A DNA stretch of 37,099 nt from a virus. Location of the stretch: positions 1 through 37,099 of the IMG/VR virus record IMGVR_UViG_3300044733_000912. The stretch is one strand, 5' to 3'. The translations under genes were made by a program, and so were the position numbers. The notes below the pieces were generated by a model, which saw only the letters and a program-made list of their open reading frames with translations, searched no databases and had not been told where the DNA came from. Of the stretch, positions 1 to 9,428 are shown piece after piece; the first letter of the stretch is position 1, and each line of letters opens with the position of its first letter.

Positions 1-114
1 AAAAAAGAAGTTAAGCCTTCAATCGTTGGCACTTAGTTTGAAGAAGTTGCGCCCGGCACTGTTGTAGAAACACCGGCAGAAATTAAGACTGGAGCACCGG
101 CAGAAGTCGCCGCT
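1..114 (+). other. Upstream in-frame extension of the giant virion-type gene, interrupted by TAG at 34-36
   Basis: This stretch is in the same frame as the 1659-residue protein that begins at 115. Translated, it reads KKEVKPSIVGT, then a TAG stop at 34-36, then FEEVAPGTVVETPAEIK and on into the ATG at 115. The 26 residues between the stop and that ATG are Pro/Glu/Ala/Thr-rich, like the linker sequence that follows. No Shine-Dalgarno sequence precedes 115, and there is no ATG, GTG or TTG in frame between the stop and 115. I infer that the gene began upstream of the window and is broken or read through here. The alternatives are an assembly or sequencing error, or a separate upstream gene that ends at 36. 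Confidence 0.6.
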
Positions 115-3100
115 ATGCAGGCCGATTACGATAAACGTGATGCTGAGATCAAAGAACTAGAGTCTCGCGGCACTACACTTAATGCGGGTGAAAAATCCAA
201 ACTCACTAGAAAACGTAAAGAAAACGCGGAACTTAAAGCAAAGATTGACGATGCGTTATCTAAGATCAGCCCGAAGGGAGCGGAAGATGTTACAGGAACT
301 GTCAGTGAAGCAGCTGGAACGAGCACTACGCTACCTCCACAATCAACCGTCATCGTTCCCCCCGCCCCGGGATCTGGAGAAGCTAAACGAGATGGAGTGG
401 TTTCTACTGGACCGGATGTTACAGGTGCTGCTGAAGGAAAAGGAACAGAGTCCGTTGCAGTAAAGACCGGTCCTTCCGAAGAAGTTAAAAAAGAAATGGA
501 CGAGAAAGTCAAACAGGTTGCTGACTTGTATGACGAAGAGCGCGAGTATGCCAAACTAGATGACGACGGCGCAAACCTTTATGACGCGCTTCAAACTGGA
601 AAACTTCCGGCTGGTATGGAGTTGGGCACTGCTCGTCTTGATGCCGTGCTTGAGCGCAATGAGTTAGAACTGCCTGACCTGCCAGACAACTTTGAAACAC
701 TGCCACCACAAGCTAAGGTTGAAGCAGTAAACGAAGCGCTTAACGATCTGAAACAGCAGATTGACGATAAGCGTGCCGTGCTTGTGCCATGGGAGAAACT
801 TACAGATGACCAGCGTCAGGTCTATTTGGATAACGTCCGCAACAACACTGCTCAAGAACACGCTAGTGCGCGTCGCGCTTTGGTTAGATACCGCAAGCAA
901 CTGCGTGAGACGCAAGGTAAGCCCAAAGATCTTAAAGCTGATCCGTCTGCCGGCATCTATGAGCGCAACCGCCAAGCATACAAATCTCGTGACAGGCTAG
1001 AGTACCCCACATGGGAGCAGCTCAATGATGAGCAACGTGCGCTGTACAACAAAACTTTGTCTGACAAACAAAAAGACATAAAGAACGCCACCGCTGAAGA
1101 TCACGATACGGCTTTTAAAGCAGTTGCAGATAAGCTTGTACAAGAAGGTTACATTCCCGCTCCCGGTAAGACCTATCTTGATGTACGTGAAGCGCAACTT
1201 AAAAAGTCTGAAGCTGAGTCTCAAGAGCGTGCGCAACGTGAAATTAAAGAAAAGCGCGAAGGCAAGAAAGCTAAACCTACGGGCGAAAAGAAAGTCCCCA
1301 ATGCTTTGATTGATAAGATCAAAGAAGGTGATCTTGGAGCAGTGCTAAATTGGTTGTCTACTTCAATTCCTAATCCTAATAAAACAATCGCTATAAAGCT
1401 TCAGCGACTCGTTGCTTCACGTATTAAAAGTTTAGGACTAAAGACAAAGATCAAGTACGTTGACTCACTGCCTGATGGTGACATTGCGCAGTACAACCCA
1501 GAGTCTGACACTATCTTAGTGACACCAGAAGGCGCAACAGCCACTACACTACTGCATGAGCTTGTTCATGCCGCAACAATAAAAATTCTTGATAGAGTAT
1601 CTAATAACGATATTGCTAACCTGACGCCTGAGCAGATTGATGCGGCTAACCAGCTTGATGACATCATGGCACTTACGGCAAGTGATCTTGCCGAGTTGTT
1701 CCCCAATGCGTACAAAAACATTTTTGAGTTTGTTAGTGAAGCGATTTCTAACCCAGAGTTTCAGGATGCGCTGAAAAAATATCCAGCCACAGGACTTGAG
1801 TACACACTTACCCCAGACCGCAGTGCGCTCTCTAGGTTTATAGAGAATGTTATTGAGATTCTTAATTTAAAGAATCTGTTTACAAAATCTGGCGCGTTTG
1901 GTAAAGCAAACTTACTGTCCGAAGCCTTCACCGCATTTGAAAGTATTATTGAAGTGCCAGAGGGCGGGATTGAACGCGCACCGCTTCCCGCTCCTAAAGC
2001 CGCTCCAACTACACAAAAAGCTGAAGGTAAAGTTGATGTAACAACTGAAGAAGCAATTAAGCGTAATGAACTGCCTGAGACAAGCGGTATCAATGCGGTG
2101 CGCAGATTGTTTACAACGCGCCAAGGCGGTATGAACTTGGTGACTAAATTCCAAAATGCTCGTTATGCAATTAAGAGCTGGGAAGATGGTTTGACCCGTG
2201 CCGGTAAAATTATTTATAGCGGTAGCAAACTAAACAACATCTATACACAGATTGCCTTAGCTGCTTCACGCGCCAAAGACTTGTACTTAACCAGAGTAAA
2301 TACTCCAGCAAGTGATATGCAGAGTGCTATTGGTGCGTATGCTAAAGCTTCAGGTTTGACTACCAAAGAAGCGACCGAGCGTTTACATGTATACCTGATG
2401 GGTCTGCACGAAGGTGAACGTCGTGACGTGAAGTACATGCTCAATGTACCGCTTAAGGATGACAAGATTCTTAAGATTGGTAATGAAATCTTAAGCCCCG
2501 CCGGGTTCCGTGAGCGCATCATGGATGAAGTGTTGTCTGGCACATTGAACAAGACACAGATTGAGACCGCTCGCAATGCGCTTAATAATGTTGTGGCTAA
2601 GTATAAAGATCCAACTGGCTCAAGCCCCAACGGTTCTAAGTCTATTGAACGTGACAATGAGGAGTACAACGTCATTGGTGGCTACACACCAAACTCTATC
2701 AAGAACTTCATTAAGTCTTATGAGGGTGATCCTAACAGGAAAGAAGTGGACAAAGTCATTGCCGCCATGCGCAAACTGCAAGACGCCACAAAAGAGCTGA
2801 ACAAAGAAGCTAACTACTGGTCAGCGCCCGTGCAAAGTATTGTGGACTTTTACGGCTGGAAGAACTACGTACCTTTTGCTGGTAAAGAAAAGTACACCAA
2901 TGAAGCTGATGCGATGCTTGACTTCAATAGCAACCGTCTAGGCCGTGAAATGCAAGAGGGTCAAAACTCTTTTGAAGGTCGTGAGACTGACTCCGATAAC
3001 TCTATCGTCCAATCGTTGACTGATGCAACGCGTGCCGCTATGCGTGCTGGCCGTAGAGACGTAACACTTGCTATCAAGAACGCCGTAGCCAAAGACAAAG

Positions 3101-5094
3101 ACGGTAATCAACTACTTAAAGGTAGGATCGCTAAAACAATTCCATTTGCAGATCGCTACAAAGACTTAAACATTGGCGAAGAGAAAAAAGAAAACGTCAT
3201 CTTCCATTACAACAAAGATGGCAGTATTGATGTAATCGAGATCTATGACAAGGCGCAACGCAACGCTATCCGCCGCACTTACGAGCAGTCTCAACCAATC
3301 ATTGACATGCTGAACCACGTTACTAGCACTGTTGGTCAGATGCATACTCGTTACAACATAGCGTTCGCGCCAGTTAACTTCTTCCGCGATGCTCTGACCA
3401 ACGCATACTCAATTGGTGTTGAGATGGGTCCAAAAGCTTCCGCGCAATACATCGGCGCTATCGCTACAAATGTAGCAAATGGTGGTTTGTTCCGCGCCGC
3501 TAAAGTTGCCGCGCTGTATGAAGCTGGTAAGTTTGACCAAATTAGAGCAATGGCAAAGAAGAGTGACTATGTACGTGACATGCTTGAGTTCATCGAGCAG
3601 GGCGGCAAAGTATCGTATCTTGCTGGTCTTTCTTCTAAGGGTCAGTTTAAAGAGTTACAGAAGTCGCTTGACCGCACAGGCATCCTAAAGACCAAGGATC
3701 AGATCGACAAGTTTGTTGACATTTACACCGACATGTTTGAATTGGCAAGCCGCACTGCGGCGTATCGTATTGCCAAATCTCAAGCACTGGCAGAAAATCT
3801 TTCCCCCGCCGATGCGCAAGTCAAAGCTGCTGGTTATGCTAAAGGTCTTGCTAACTTTGAACAAGTTGGTGAGTGGGGCCGTGCCGCTGGTGCGGCGTTC
3901 ATGTTCTTCCGTCCAGCCGCTACTGGTGCTGTTAGGGCTATTGAAACATTAGGCCCAATGCTACGCGACCCAAAAGATGCGTTGAAAGAACTGCCTGAGT
4001 ACATTCAGAAAGATAAAGTAGCTAGCGCTGAATTCTTGAAGAAGTACAACGACCAGAAGAAGGCCGCTACCGCAATGACCTTGGGCTTGCTTGGTATGGG
4101 TAGTGCAATCTATTTGATGTCTATGGCATTGTCTGACGATGATGATTTAGGCCGCAACCGCACTGCTACTGATGACGCAAACCGCTGGTCACGTTACGCT
4201 CGCTTCCATATTCCCGGCATGGATACACCCATCCAGATCCCTTGGGGCTTTGGACTTGGCGCATTTGCATCTGCTGGTGGACAAATCGCGGCGTTGGCTA
4301 CAGGCAACTCATCTGTTAAGACTGCGCTTAGCAACATTGTTGTGACAGGTTTGGATTCGTTCTTGCCGCTGCCGGTTTCGCGCATTAGTCCAATAGACAA
4401 CTTCCCAGCATGGGCGATGGACTCTGCTACACCTTCCGTTGCGCGTCCGTTCCTTGAGTGGGTGATGAACATTGACGGTCTAGGTCGTGAGATTTATAAC
4501 AACCGTCAGTCACGCTACGGAGATGCCTACACAGGTGGCGACAACATCCCTGAGTTGTATAAGTCTGCCGCACGTACTCTGGCTGAAATCACGGACGGTA
4601 AAGTGGACTGGAGTCCTAACACGATGTACTTCTTTGCCAATAACTATGGCGATGGACTGATGCGTTTGGCGCAGACTGGATACAACTACGGTTTGCTTGC
4701 GGCTGGTGAGAAGGCATTTAATCCTAAGACTGACACCGTGTTCTTTGATAGCTTTTTTGGCGCACCGTCAAACTTTGACGCACGGCAGTTCTCAGAGGTT
4801 GAGAAACAAATCTTGACTAAGCAACAAAAGCTCAACATGTTCAAGGATTCAAACCCAGAAGCGTACGCTCGATACGTTGAGAAGAATCCCATGGACGAGT
4901 ACATAGTTGAGCATTACAACAAAGTAATCAACCAAGACTTGAAGAAGTTGCGGGAAGAGGCAAACATCTACCGCCGTATGCCGGGCCTGACTCCCAAGGA
5001 ACGGACGGAAGCTGTTAAGAATGTTGTTAAGTTCCAAAACTTAGTTAAGCGTGGAATCATTGAAGACTTTGAGATGATGGGTGTTGAACCCTAA
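115..5094 (+). CDS. Giant polyvalent / internal-virion-type protein with metallopeptidase motif (5' end uncertain)
   Basis: A 1659-residue multidomain protein of the type phages carry in the virion and eject with DNA; the role is inferred from size and architecture. Residues 1-380 are charged coiled-coil and Pro/Thr-rich linker sequence. A zinc-peptidase-like segment carries HELVH at 481-485, just after the strand-like TILVTPEGA. The long C-terminal half contains RYNIAFAPVNFFRDALTN (from about 1079), which reminds me of the large polyvalent protein-associated domain LPD38. A hydrophobic stretch at about 1320-1342 (MTLGLLGMGSAIYLMSMAL) is followed by an acidic SDDDD. The first ATG has no ribosome site and the frame is open upstream to a TAG at 34, so the true N-terminus is doubtful. 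It ends in TAA, overlapping the TAG of the convergent gene. It runs in the same direction as the head genes at the right end, consistent with late expression. Confidence 0.85.
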   Translation: MQADYDKRDAEIKELESRGTTLNAGEKSKLTRKRKENAELKAKIDDALSKISPKGAEDVTGTVSEAAGTSTTLPPQSTVIVPPAPGSGEAKRDGVVSTGPDVTGAAEGKGTESVAVKTGPSEEVKKEMDEKVKQVADLYDEEREYAKLDDDGANLYDALQTGKLPAGMELGTARLDAVLERNELELPDLPDNFETLPPQAKVEAVNEALNDLKQQIDDKRAVLVPWEKLTDDQRQVYLDNVRNNTAQEHASARRALVRYRKQLRETQGKPKDLKADPSAGIYERNRQAYKSRDRLEYPTWEQLNDEQRALYNKTLSDKQKDIKNATAEDHDTAFKAVADKLVQEGYIPAPGKTYLDVREAQLKKSEAESQERAQREIKEKREGKKAKPTGEKKVPNALIDKIKEGDLGAVLNWLSTSIPNPNKTIAIKLQRLVASRIKSLGLKTKIKYVDSLPDGDIAQYNPESDTILVTPEGATATTLLHELVHAATIKILDRVSNNDIANLTPEQIDAANQLDDIMALTASDLAELFPNAYKNIFEFVSEAISNPEFQDALKKYPATGLEYTLTPDRSALSRFIENVIEILNLKNLFTKSGAFGKANLLSEAFTAFESIIEVPEGGIERAPLPAPKAAPTTQKAEGKVDVTTEEAIKRNELPETSGINAVRRLFTTRQGGMNLVTKFQNARYAIKSWEDGLTRAGKIIYSGSKLNNIYTQIALAASRAKDLYLTRVNTPASDMQSAIGAYAKASGLTTKEATERLHVYLMGLHEGERRDVKYMLNVPLKDDKILKIGNEILSPAGFRERIMDEVLSGTLNKTQIETARNALNNVVAKYKDPTGSSPNGSKSIERDNEEYNVIGGYTPNSIKNFIKSYEGDPNRKEVDKVIAAMRKLQDATKELNKEANYWSAPVQSIVDFYGWKNYVPFAGKEKYTNEADAMLDFNSNRLGREMQEGQNSFEGRETDSDNSIVQSLTDATRAAMRAGRRDVTLAIKNAVAKDKDGNQLLKGRIAKTIPFADRYKDLNIGEEKKENVIFHYNKDGSIDVIEIYDKAQRNAIRRTYEQSQPIIDMLNHVTSTVGQMHTRYNIAFAPVNFFRDALTNAYSIGVEMGPKASAQYIGAIATNVANGGLFRAAKVAALYEAGKFDQIRAMAKKSDYVRDMLEFIEQGGKVSYLAGLSSKGQFKELQKSLDRTGILKTKDQIDKFVDIYTDMFELASRTAAYRIAKSQALAENLSPADAQVKAAGYAKGLANFEQVGEWGRAAGAAFMFFRPAATGAVRAIETLGPMLRDPKDALKELPEYIQKDKVASAEFLKKYNDQKKAATAMTLGLLGMGSAIYLMSMALSDDDDLGRNRTATDDANRWSRYARFHIPGMDTPIQIPWGFGLGAFASAGGQIAALATGNSSVKTALSNIVVTGLDSFLPLPVSRISPIDNFPAWAMDSATPSVARPFLEWVMNIDGLGREIYNNRQSRYGDAYTGGDNIPELYKSAARTLAEITDGKVDWSPNTMYFFANNYGDGLMRLAQTGYNYGLLAAGEKAFNPKTDTVFFDSFFGAPSNFDARQFSEVEKQILTKQQKLNMFKDSNPEAYARYVEKNPMDEYIVEHYNKVINQDLKKLREEANIYRRMPGLTPKERTEAVKNVVKFQNLVKRGIIEDFEMMGVEP

Positions 5095-5315
5095 CCCATG
5101 CGCCAAGAACGAACACCGAGGACGCCGTTCTCGGTGCAAGTGAAAGTCTTCATCTTTATTCCAACTTTTTTAGACGTTGTGTCTATGATGTAGCCCATAT
5201 ATGCGGGGCGCATAGTTGGGATAAAGAAACTCTCCCCCACAAGCATGTACTCGTAGGGGAAAAGCCACTCGGGTTCGTCGAGTGGGGCCGCTTCACTCGG
5301 TGGTTTCTTGCTCAT
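5091..5315 (-). CDS. Small conserved phage protein, 74 residues
   Basis: Function not recognised. The protein has a Pro/Glu-rich start, then FPYEYMLVGESFFIP, and ends ENGVLGVRSWRMG. The VGxSFF and GVRxWR pattern is one I recall from small phage proteins near replication genes, but I cannot give it a role. It starts 23 bp inside the 3' end of the primase-helicase gene and is probably translated by coupling. It uses TAG as stop, one of only two such stops among the genes here, and that stop overlaps the TAA of the convergent giant gene by two bases. A 7-bp inverted repeat (CACCGAG at 5114-5120, CTCGGTG at 5130-5136) inside the gene may help end one of the converging transcripts. Confidence 0.7.
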   Translation of the reverse strand: MSKKPPSEAAPLDEPEWLFPYEYMLVGESFFIPTMRPAYMGYIIDTTSKKVGIKMKTFTCTENGVLGVRSWRMG

Positions 5316-8157
5316 CTTTAATCAAGTGAGTCAGATCAGTTTCAAAAGCATAGGCTTGTACGTTTGTACTGCCAACTGCGTCAGACCATCCAGCCGCCAT
5401 CTGTTTGCGCAACTTGCCTTTCAGTACACCGGCATCTGTTAGCTTAGTCTCAAACTCCTTGATACCCAGTTTGATCTCATGCAGATACGCTTTGAGCGCA
5501 GAAGTAGATACAAAGATTGTGCTTTCTTCAACTTCAGCCCTGATGTACAGAGGGCCACGAGGTGCTGTGGATACCTTGCCGTTGTTCACGACCAGCATGT
5601 TCTGAATGTTCTTATTGATGAAGTCACCTAAAACATCTTCGCGGGTATTGGAGTCAGCTTTGCGCTTACCATTGATGATGTCGTTGAACGCTCCGCCAAC
5701 TACGTTCATGATACGAACCATGTCAAACTCAAACCAGCCCAGTTCACGCAGGATGCGCTCAGCGGTGTAGACGTTGGCAATCAAACTGGCAATGTAGCGA
5801 TACTCACCACTCTTTGAATACTTGTCCGCTACATTCATGTACTCAATGTGGATCCTACGAGTCAACTCTTTCTTGCCAACTTTCAACAGTTCTTGCACAT
5901 AGGGTATACCGGCATGGCCGTAGTGGTAGTGATAGGCATCAAACATGTCTTTGCCGCGCTCAAGTGTCAGTTCATACCCCTGAACATTTGGCCTAGTCAT
6001 GTATGGCTCAAGTACACGCATTTCTTCGGCGCTGGTGTTTGCCTTGTAGGTTGAAATAATATCGATCAGTGAGTTGTTTGTTGTAATAATCGCAATCAAT
6101 CGGGTGATGAACTCTGACTCACGTTCTTGGTTGGATGACGCCTGAAGTCTAATCTTTGGGCGACCAGCGGAAGTTTTGTAGACCACATCAGATGCTACTT
6201 TGCCGTCCAAGTTAGTCTGCTCATCAAGACCAAACGTAATATTCTTAGAGGTAATCATGCGCTGTGTTAGCGCATTGGGTGTTGCATCGTTAACAGTCAA
6301 GCTTTCAGGTGATCCCCAGATACTCATTGCAGAATACAAAGCGCCTGTCTTACCAACGCCAGACTCACCATGCAAGGAAAGCACAATACCGTTGACGTTG
6401 GAGAACTCCATCAAGGGTGTAGCAAATCCGCACAGTAGCGTGAACGCATGAAACTCATAGCCCGGGTCGTTGAGCATACGAGCCGCCGTAAGCCAGCCTT
6501 CAAACGTACCGCTTTTCTTGACATAGCGCACAATGTTCTTAGACATGGGAGACGGAGGGCAGTGCCTGATCTCGTCTTTAAATACTTCGCTTGTACCGAT
6601 AACAAATGATTCGTGATCTTCTGTCCAGCCTTGTTGGATTCGCATGATGTCTGCCTTTTGTGTATTGATTAAATAACTTGTCCACTTCATTAGATAGCTC
6701 GCAAACTTGGGAGCGAGCGCGGGTTCAAATGCAACGCCGTTAGATAGCAGGGTTGCCTTGAGTTTGTCTAATGCGCCGATGTCTTTCAGCGGTAACATAA
6801 ATTCACGAGACGCATCTCGTGGTAAGTGCAAGCGAATGACTAAGCACTCGCCATCGTGGGGGCTGAACAGTCGCTGAATGGGATACACATCATTTGGTGT
6901 CAGCATCTCGGGTGGGTCTTGGACTTTCTTGCCATCCTTGTTTATTCGTGGCGCTGGTTGAAAGTACACACCGCCGTTGATTGGGCGAAAGAATGGCTTA
7001 AGAAACTCAGGAAAGACTAAGAGGTTCTTGGGATCCTTTTTGGCCCCAGTTGGCTCCGCTTCATCTTCGGCTTCGCCTCCTTCATCGTCAGGAGTTCCGT
7101 CAGAGGACTCGGTATATTCAACTGCGAGTTTGATAGATCGGGCAAGTGCAATAGGCCCTGACTTTCCGAGTTTTCCTTTGTGTGGGCATCCAACGCATCC
7201 AGCCCTGTTCTCACGTTCAAAGGCGTCGCAACTGTGTGCCCAAGCCGCTTCACTTCTTGACTGCTCTGCTTTTCGTTCAGTTTCGTCCCGCGAATAGTCG
7301 GGGTGGTCTTCTGACATGAGATGTATGGCAGTGTCGCCATCAACACACCTTGAGGCGACAGATAGTCCAGCGTACCACAACGGCTCTGGACAACTAGCCG
7401 CGTTTTCGAGAATGTATTTAATTTGTCCACAGCCTACTCCTTCTAAGCTATCCTCCGCGAGCTTTTGGAAGACGTATTCATAATTGCCGTTCATCTTGTC
7501 GAACAGCGCTTGAGTCTCATCATCAAGACCCTTTTCAACTTGGCTCAAGTCAAATGCTTTTTCAACTTTACCAAGCAGGCTTTCCCAGTCTTGAAAGTCT
7601 GTAGGCTCACCGTCCTGTATGACTTCAACCGGTAACGGAGCGCGTTTTAGATTGCGACTGCCGGGGACTCTAAGAATCCTTGCGGCATCTGCCGTAACTA
7701 CCTCATCAATCATGAGGCCGTTGTCTAAACAATACTGTTTAAACTTTTCAGCGTACGGTTTCCAAATGTCCGTAGGTACATCAGCAGTAAAAGGCCAGTA
7801 AGCATGGATGCCGTTACCGGAGTTTACGATGATTGGTTGCGGCAGTTCAGTATCGGACAGAAACTTGTGCAATGCTATCAGTCCGTCTTCCCACGCCGCA
7901 TACGGCTTATCAGGGCCGCAGTCTAGGTCAACAAAGAACGAGCGCATAAAAATACACGCACTAGCCCTACGTTGATACCCCTCAAATGTCCCAAGCGCAA
8001 AAAATGTGTTGAAGTCACCAGCATCAAAGTCCTTCATGAAGTCAATCGCTTCACTAAGGTACTCAGAGAATTTGGGGCGCACTGAGTCACCCTTGATTCC
8101 GACTACACAAATGTTGCCCTGCGTTGGCAATACCTTATCAAAAAATTGTTCGTTCAT
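5293..8157 (-). CDS. Primase-helicase: PrimPol domain fused to DUF927-type helicase
   Basis: A 954-residue replication protein. The N-terminal third is an archaeo-eukaryotic-type primase-polymerase: FFVDLDCG with D77 and D79 as metal ligands, SGNGIHAYW with H118, and ADAARILRVPGSRNLKR following. A middle segment has a Cys-rich patch (CDAFERENRAGCVGCPHKG) of the sort found between primase and helicase in phage DUF927 proteins. The C-terminal part is a helicase-type ATPase with Walker A GESGVGKT at 597-604 and Walker B FGLDE (D645, E646), followed by RPKIRLQASSNQERES. It probably primes and unwinds DNA for the polymerase at 13291-15159. A hairpin at 8175-8195 separates it from the gene upstream, and no clear Shine-Dalgarno precedes the ATG, so translation may be restrained. 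The family calls are from motifs and I consider them strong. Confidence 0.93.
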   Translation of the reverse strand: MNEQFFDKVLPTQGNICVVGIKGDSVRPKFSEYLSEAIDFMKDFDAGDFNTFFALGTFEGYQRRASACIFMRSFFVDLDCGPDKPYAAWEDGLIALHKFLSDTELPQPIIVNSGNGIHAYWPFTADVPTDIWKPYAEKFKQYCLDNGLMIDEVVTADAARILRVPGSRNLKRAPLPVEVIQDGEPTDFQDWESLLGKVEKAFDLSQVEKGLDDETQALFDKMNGNYEYVFQKLAEDSLEGVGCGQIKYILENAASCPEPLWYAGLSVASRCVDGDTAIHLMSEDHPDYSRDETERKAEQSRSEAAWAHSCDAFERENRAGCVGCPHKGKLGKSGPIALARSIKLAVEYTESSDGTPDDEGGEAEDEAEPTGAKKDPKNLLVFPEFLKPFFRPINGGVYFQPAPRINKDGKKVQDPPEMLTPNDVYPIQRLFSPHDGECLVIRLHLPRDASREFMLPLKDIGALDKLKATLLSNGVAFEPALAPKFASYLMKWTSYLINTQKADIMRIQQGWTEDHESFVIGTSEVFKDEIRHCPPSPMSKNIVRYVKKSGTFEGWLTAARMLNDPGYEFHAFTLLCGFATPLMEFSNVNGIVLSLHGESGVGKTGALYSAMSIWGSPESLTVNDATPNALTQRMITSKNITFGLDEQTNLDGKVASDVVYKTSAGRPKIRLQASSNQERESEFITRLIAIITTNNSLIDIISTYKANTSAEEMRVLEPYMTRPNVQGYELTLERGKDMFDAYHYHYGHAGIPYVQELLKVGKKELTRRIHIEYMNVADKYSKSGEYRYIASLIANVYTAERILRELGWFEFDMVRIMNVVGGAFNDIINGKRKADSNTREDVLGDFINKNIQNMLVVNNGKVSTAPRGPLYIRAEVEESTIFVSTSALKAYLHEIKLGIKEFETKLTDAGVLKGKLRKQMAAGWSDAVGSTNVQAYAFETDLTHLIKDEQETTE

Positions 8158-8174
8158 AATCGCAGAGACAATAA

Positions 8175-8195
8175 AGGCGAGGACCGGCCTCGCCT
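8175..8195 (-). terminator. Hairpin between HTH gene and primase-helicase, possible attenuating terminator
   Basis: A perfect 8-bp inverted repeat, AGGCGAGG and CCTCGCCT, flanks a 5-base loop. Read leftward, the stem is followed by TTATTG rather than a full U run. It lies 18 bases before the start of the primase-helicase gene, so it could be a weak terminator or a translation-limiting leader structure. Confidence 0.45.
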
Positions 8196-8212
8196 GTAAA
8201 CAATATGGGCTG

Positions 8213-8548
8213 TTAACCCGACTTTTTAGAAACTTCCGTAACTGCGCGACCGAGGATGTTCTCAGTGTATGTACGGGCTTCTTTGAGATTCTTGGCTGGC
8301 AAGAGTCCCGCTTCGGTATCCTCCTTTAGAAGTTGCAGAAACAACCTGATTTTTTCACGACGACCACTACGTACATACCCGCCCCGAAACCACGCATGGA
8401 TACCCATACGTGATACACCGAGAATTGCTGATGCGTATGCGGCAGGCAAGTTGGCTTCAATACACGCCTTCGCCAGCGTGATGCCTACATTGTCCCCTTC
8501 AGTTGTATCAACAATGCTTAGTAGTTCGGGGCTGTATGTGCGGGCCAT
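8213..8548 (-). CDS. Putative helix-turn-helix DNA-binding protein, 111 residues
   Basis: Residues 25-60 contain AAYASAILGVSRMGIHAWFRGG, which reads as a helix-turn-helix (SAILGVSRMGIHAWF as turn and recognition helix). The rest is a charged helical C-terminal part. No enzyme motif is visible, so a role as transcription or replication regulator is inferred. Its ATG overlaps the stop of the preceding gene in a TAATG arrangement, which implies coupled translation. It is one of two HTH-bearing candidates in this window (the other is the N-terminal part of the DUF3310 protein) for a protein that binds the TTTCA-N8-TGAAA palindromes at 24.6-28.7 kb, but nothing in the sequence ties it to them. Confidence 0.75.
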   Translation of the reverse strand: MARTYSPELLSIVDTTEGDNVGITLAKACIEANLPAAYASAILGVSRMGIHAWFRGGYVRSGRREKIRLFLQLLKEDTEAGLLPAKNLKEARTYTENILGRAVTEVSKKSG

Positions 8549-9411
8549 TATTTCTTAGACCACTTTTTAACGATGTCGCTAACATCTTCTGGAGCTTCAG
8601 TAGATGCTTTAGGAGCAGACGCGCGTTTCACTGGCTCAGGAACAGGCTCAGCAAAAGCGGCTGGTTGAGCAGGGGCTTCAACTTCATCAACACCATCAGT
8701 TTTAAACACAGACAACTTGACTGCGTTCTCTGCGGCTGGAGTCTTGCCTTGCTGAACGATTACATCGCGTATTTCATTAGGTACAGCAGACGTTGGAGAA
8801 AACAACAAGCGTGGCACTGGGAAGTTAATGTCAAACTGCATCTTAGTTACGACACGACCAGCAGACACATTGTTGTTAGCAAGCATCTGAATGTACGGAC
8901 GGAAGGGCCACTTGCCGCCTTCTTCTTTGCCGAACGCTGAAGTAGCTGGCAACACCAACTGATACACATCTCCCTCGGGATCGTTAGGCAATACAACAGC
9001 GGCTCTCCATGAGAGTCGGCAAGCAGTGCCTTGACCGCCTTGACCTGAACCCTTGACTGAGTTGGGGCACTCAGCGCAAGTCGGCGCACAAGGAGATTTA
9101 ACCTCGGGGTCAGGGGTCTTCGAGTCATTTGACCAGCAAGCAGGGGCTAACTTCACACCCTTTTTGTAGGTAGAGTTATAGAAGGTACGCGATGCGTCAT
9201 GGGCCATCTTAACGATGATGACATTCATAGAGTTGTCTGTATTGACGCTCTGCTCTTTACCACCAACGATCTTGCGGAATACGCGACCCTCGATAGAAAT
9301 GCGCTTGTTGCCTTTTGTGGCATTACCGGCTACGGCAAGTGTGTCCTCATCGAGGCCCAATTCCATTAAACCACCGGCGTTTTGAAAAATGTTTGCGAGT
9401 TCGTTACTCAT
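8548..9411 (-). CDS. Candidate ssDNA-binding replication protein with Cys cluster, 287 residues
   Basis: The middle of the protein carries a Cys-rich cluster, CAPTCAECPN followed later by ACRLSW, that could hold a zinc ion. Around it are beta-rich stretches such as RVVTKMQFDINFPVPRLLF. The C-terminal 50 residues are an Ala/Pro/Glu-rich linker ending DVSDIVKKWSKK, a flexible tail plus conserved tip, as many single-strand-binding proteins have. With its place between helicase, polymerase and primase genes this makes a phage SSB the best guess, but I see no decisive motif; a recombination mediator is the main alternative. The start is supported by TTAGGAAACATC before ATG. Confidence 0.8.
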   Translation of the reverse strand: MSNELANIFQNAGGLMELGLDEDTLAVAGNATKGNKRISIEGRVFRKIVGGKEQSVNTDNSMNVIIVKMAHDASRTFYNSTYKKGVKLAPACWSNDSKTPDPEVKSPCAPTCAECPNSVKGSGQGGQGTACRLSWRAAVVLPNDPEGDVYQLVLPATSAFGKEEGGKWPFRPYIQMLANNNVSAGRVVTKMQFDINFPVPRLLFSPTSAVPNEIRDVIVQQGKTPAAENAVKLSVFKTDGVDEVEAPAQPAAFAEPVPEPVKRASAPKASTEAPEDVSDIVKKWSKK

Positions 9412-9428
9412 GATGTTTCCTAATTAAA

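Noticed and set aside
115-5094. Whole-genome reassignment of TAG to an amino acid
   Set aside because: TAG closes two plausible genes (5091 and 16249), one of them at a tight convergent junction; one interrupted frame is too little evidence.
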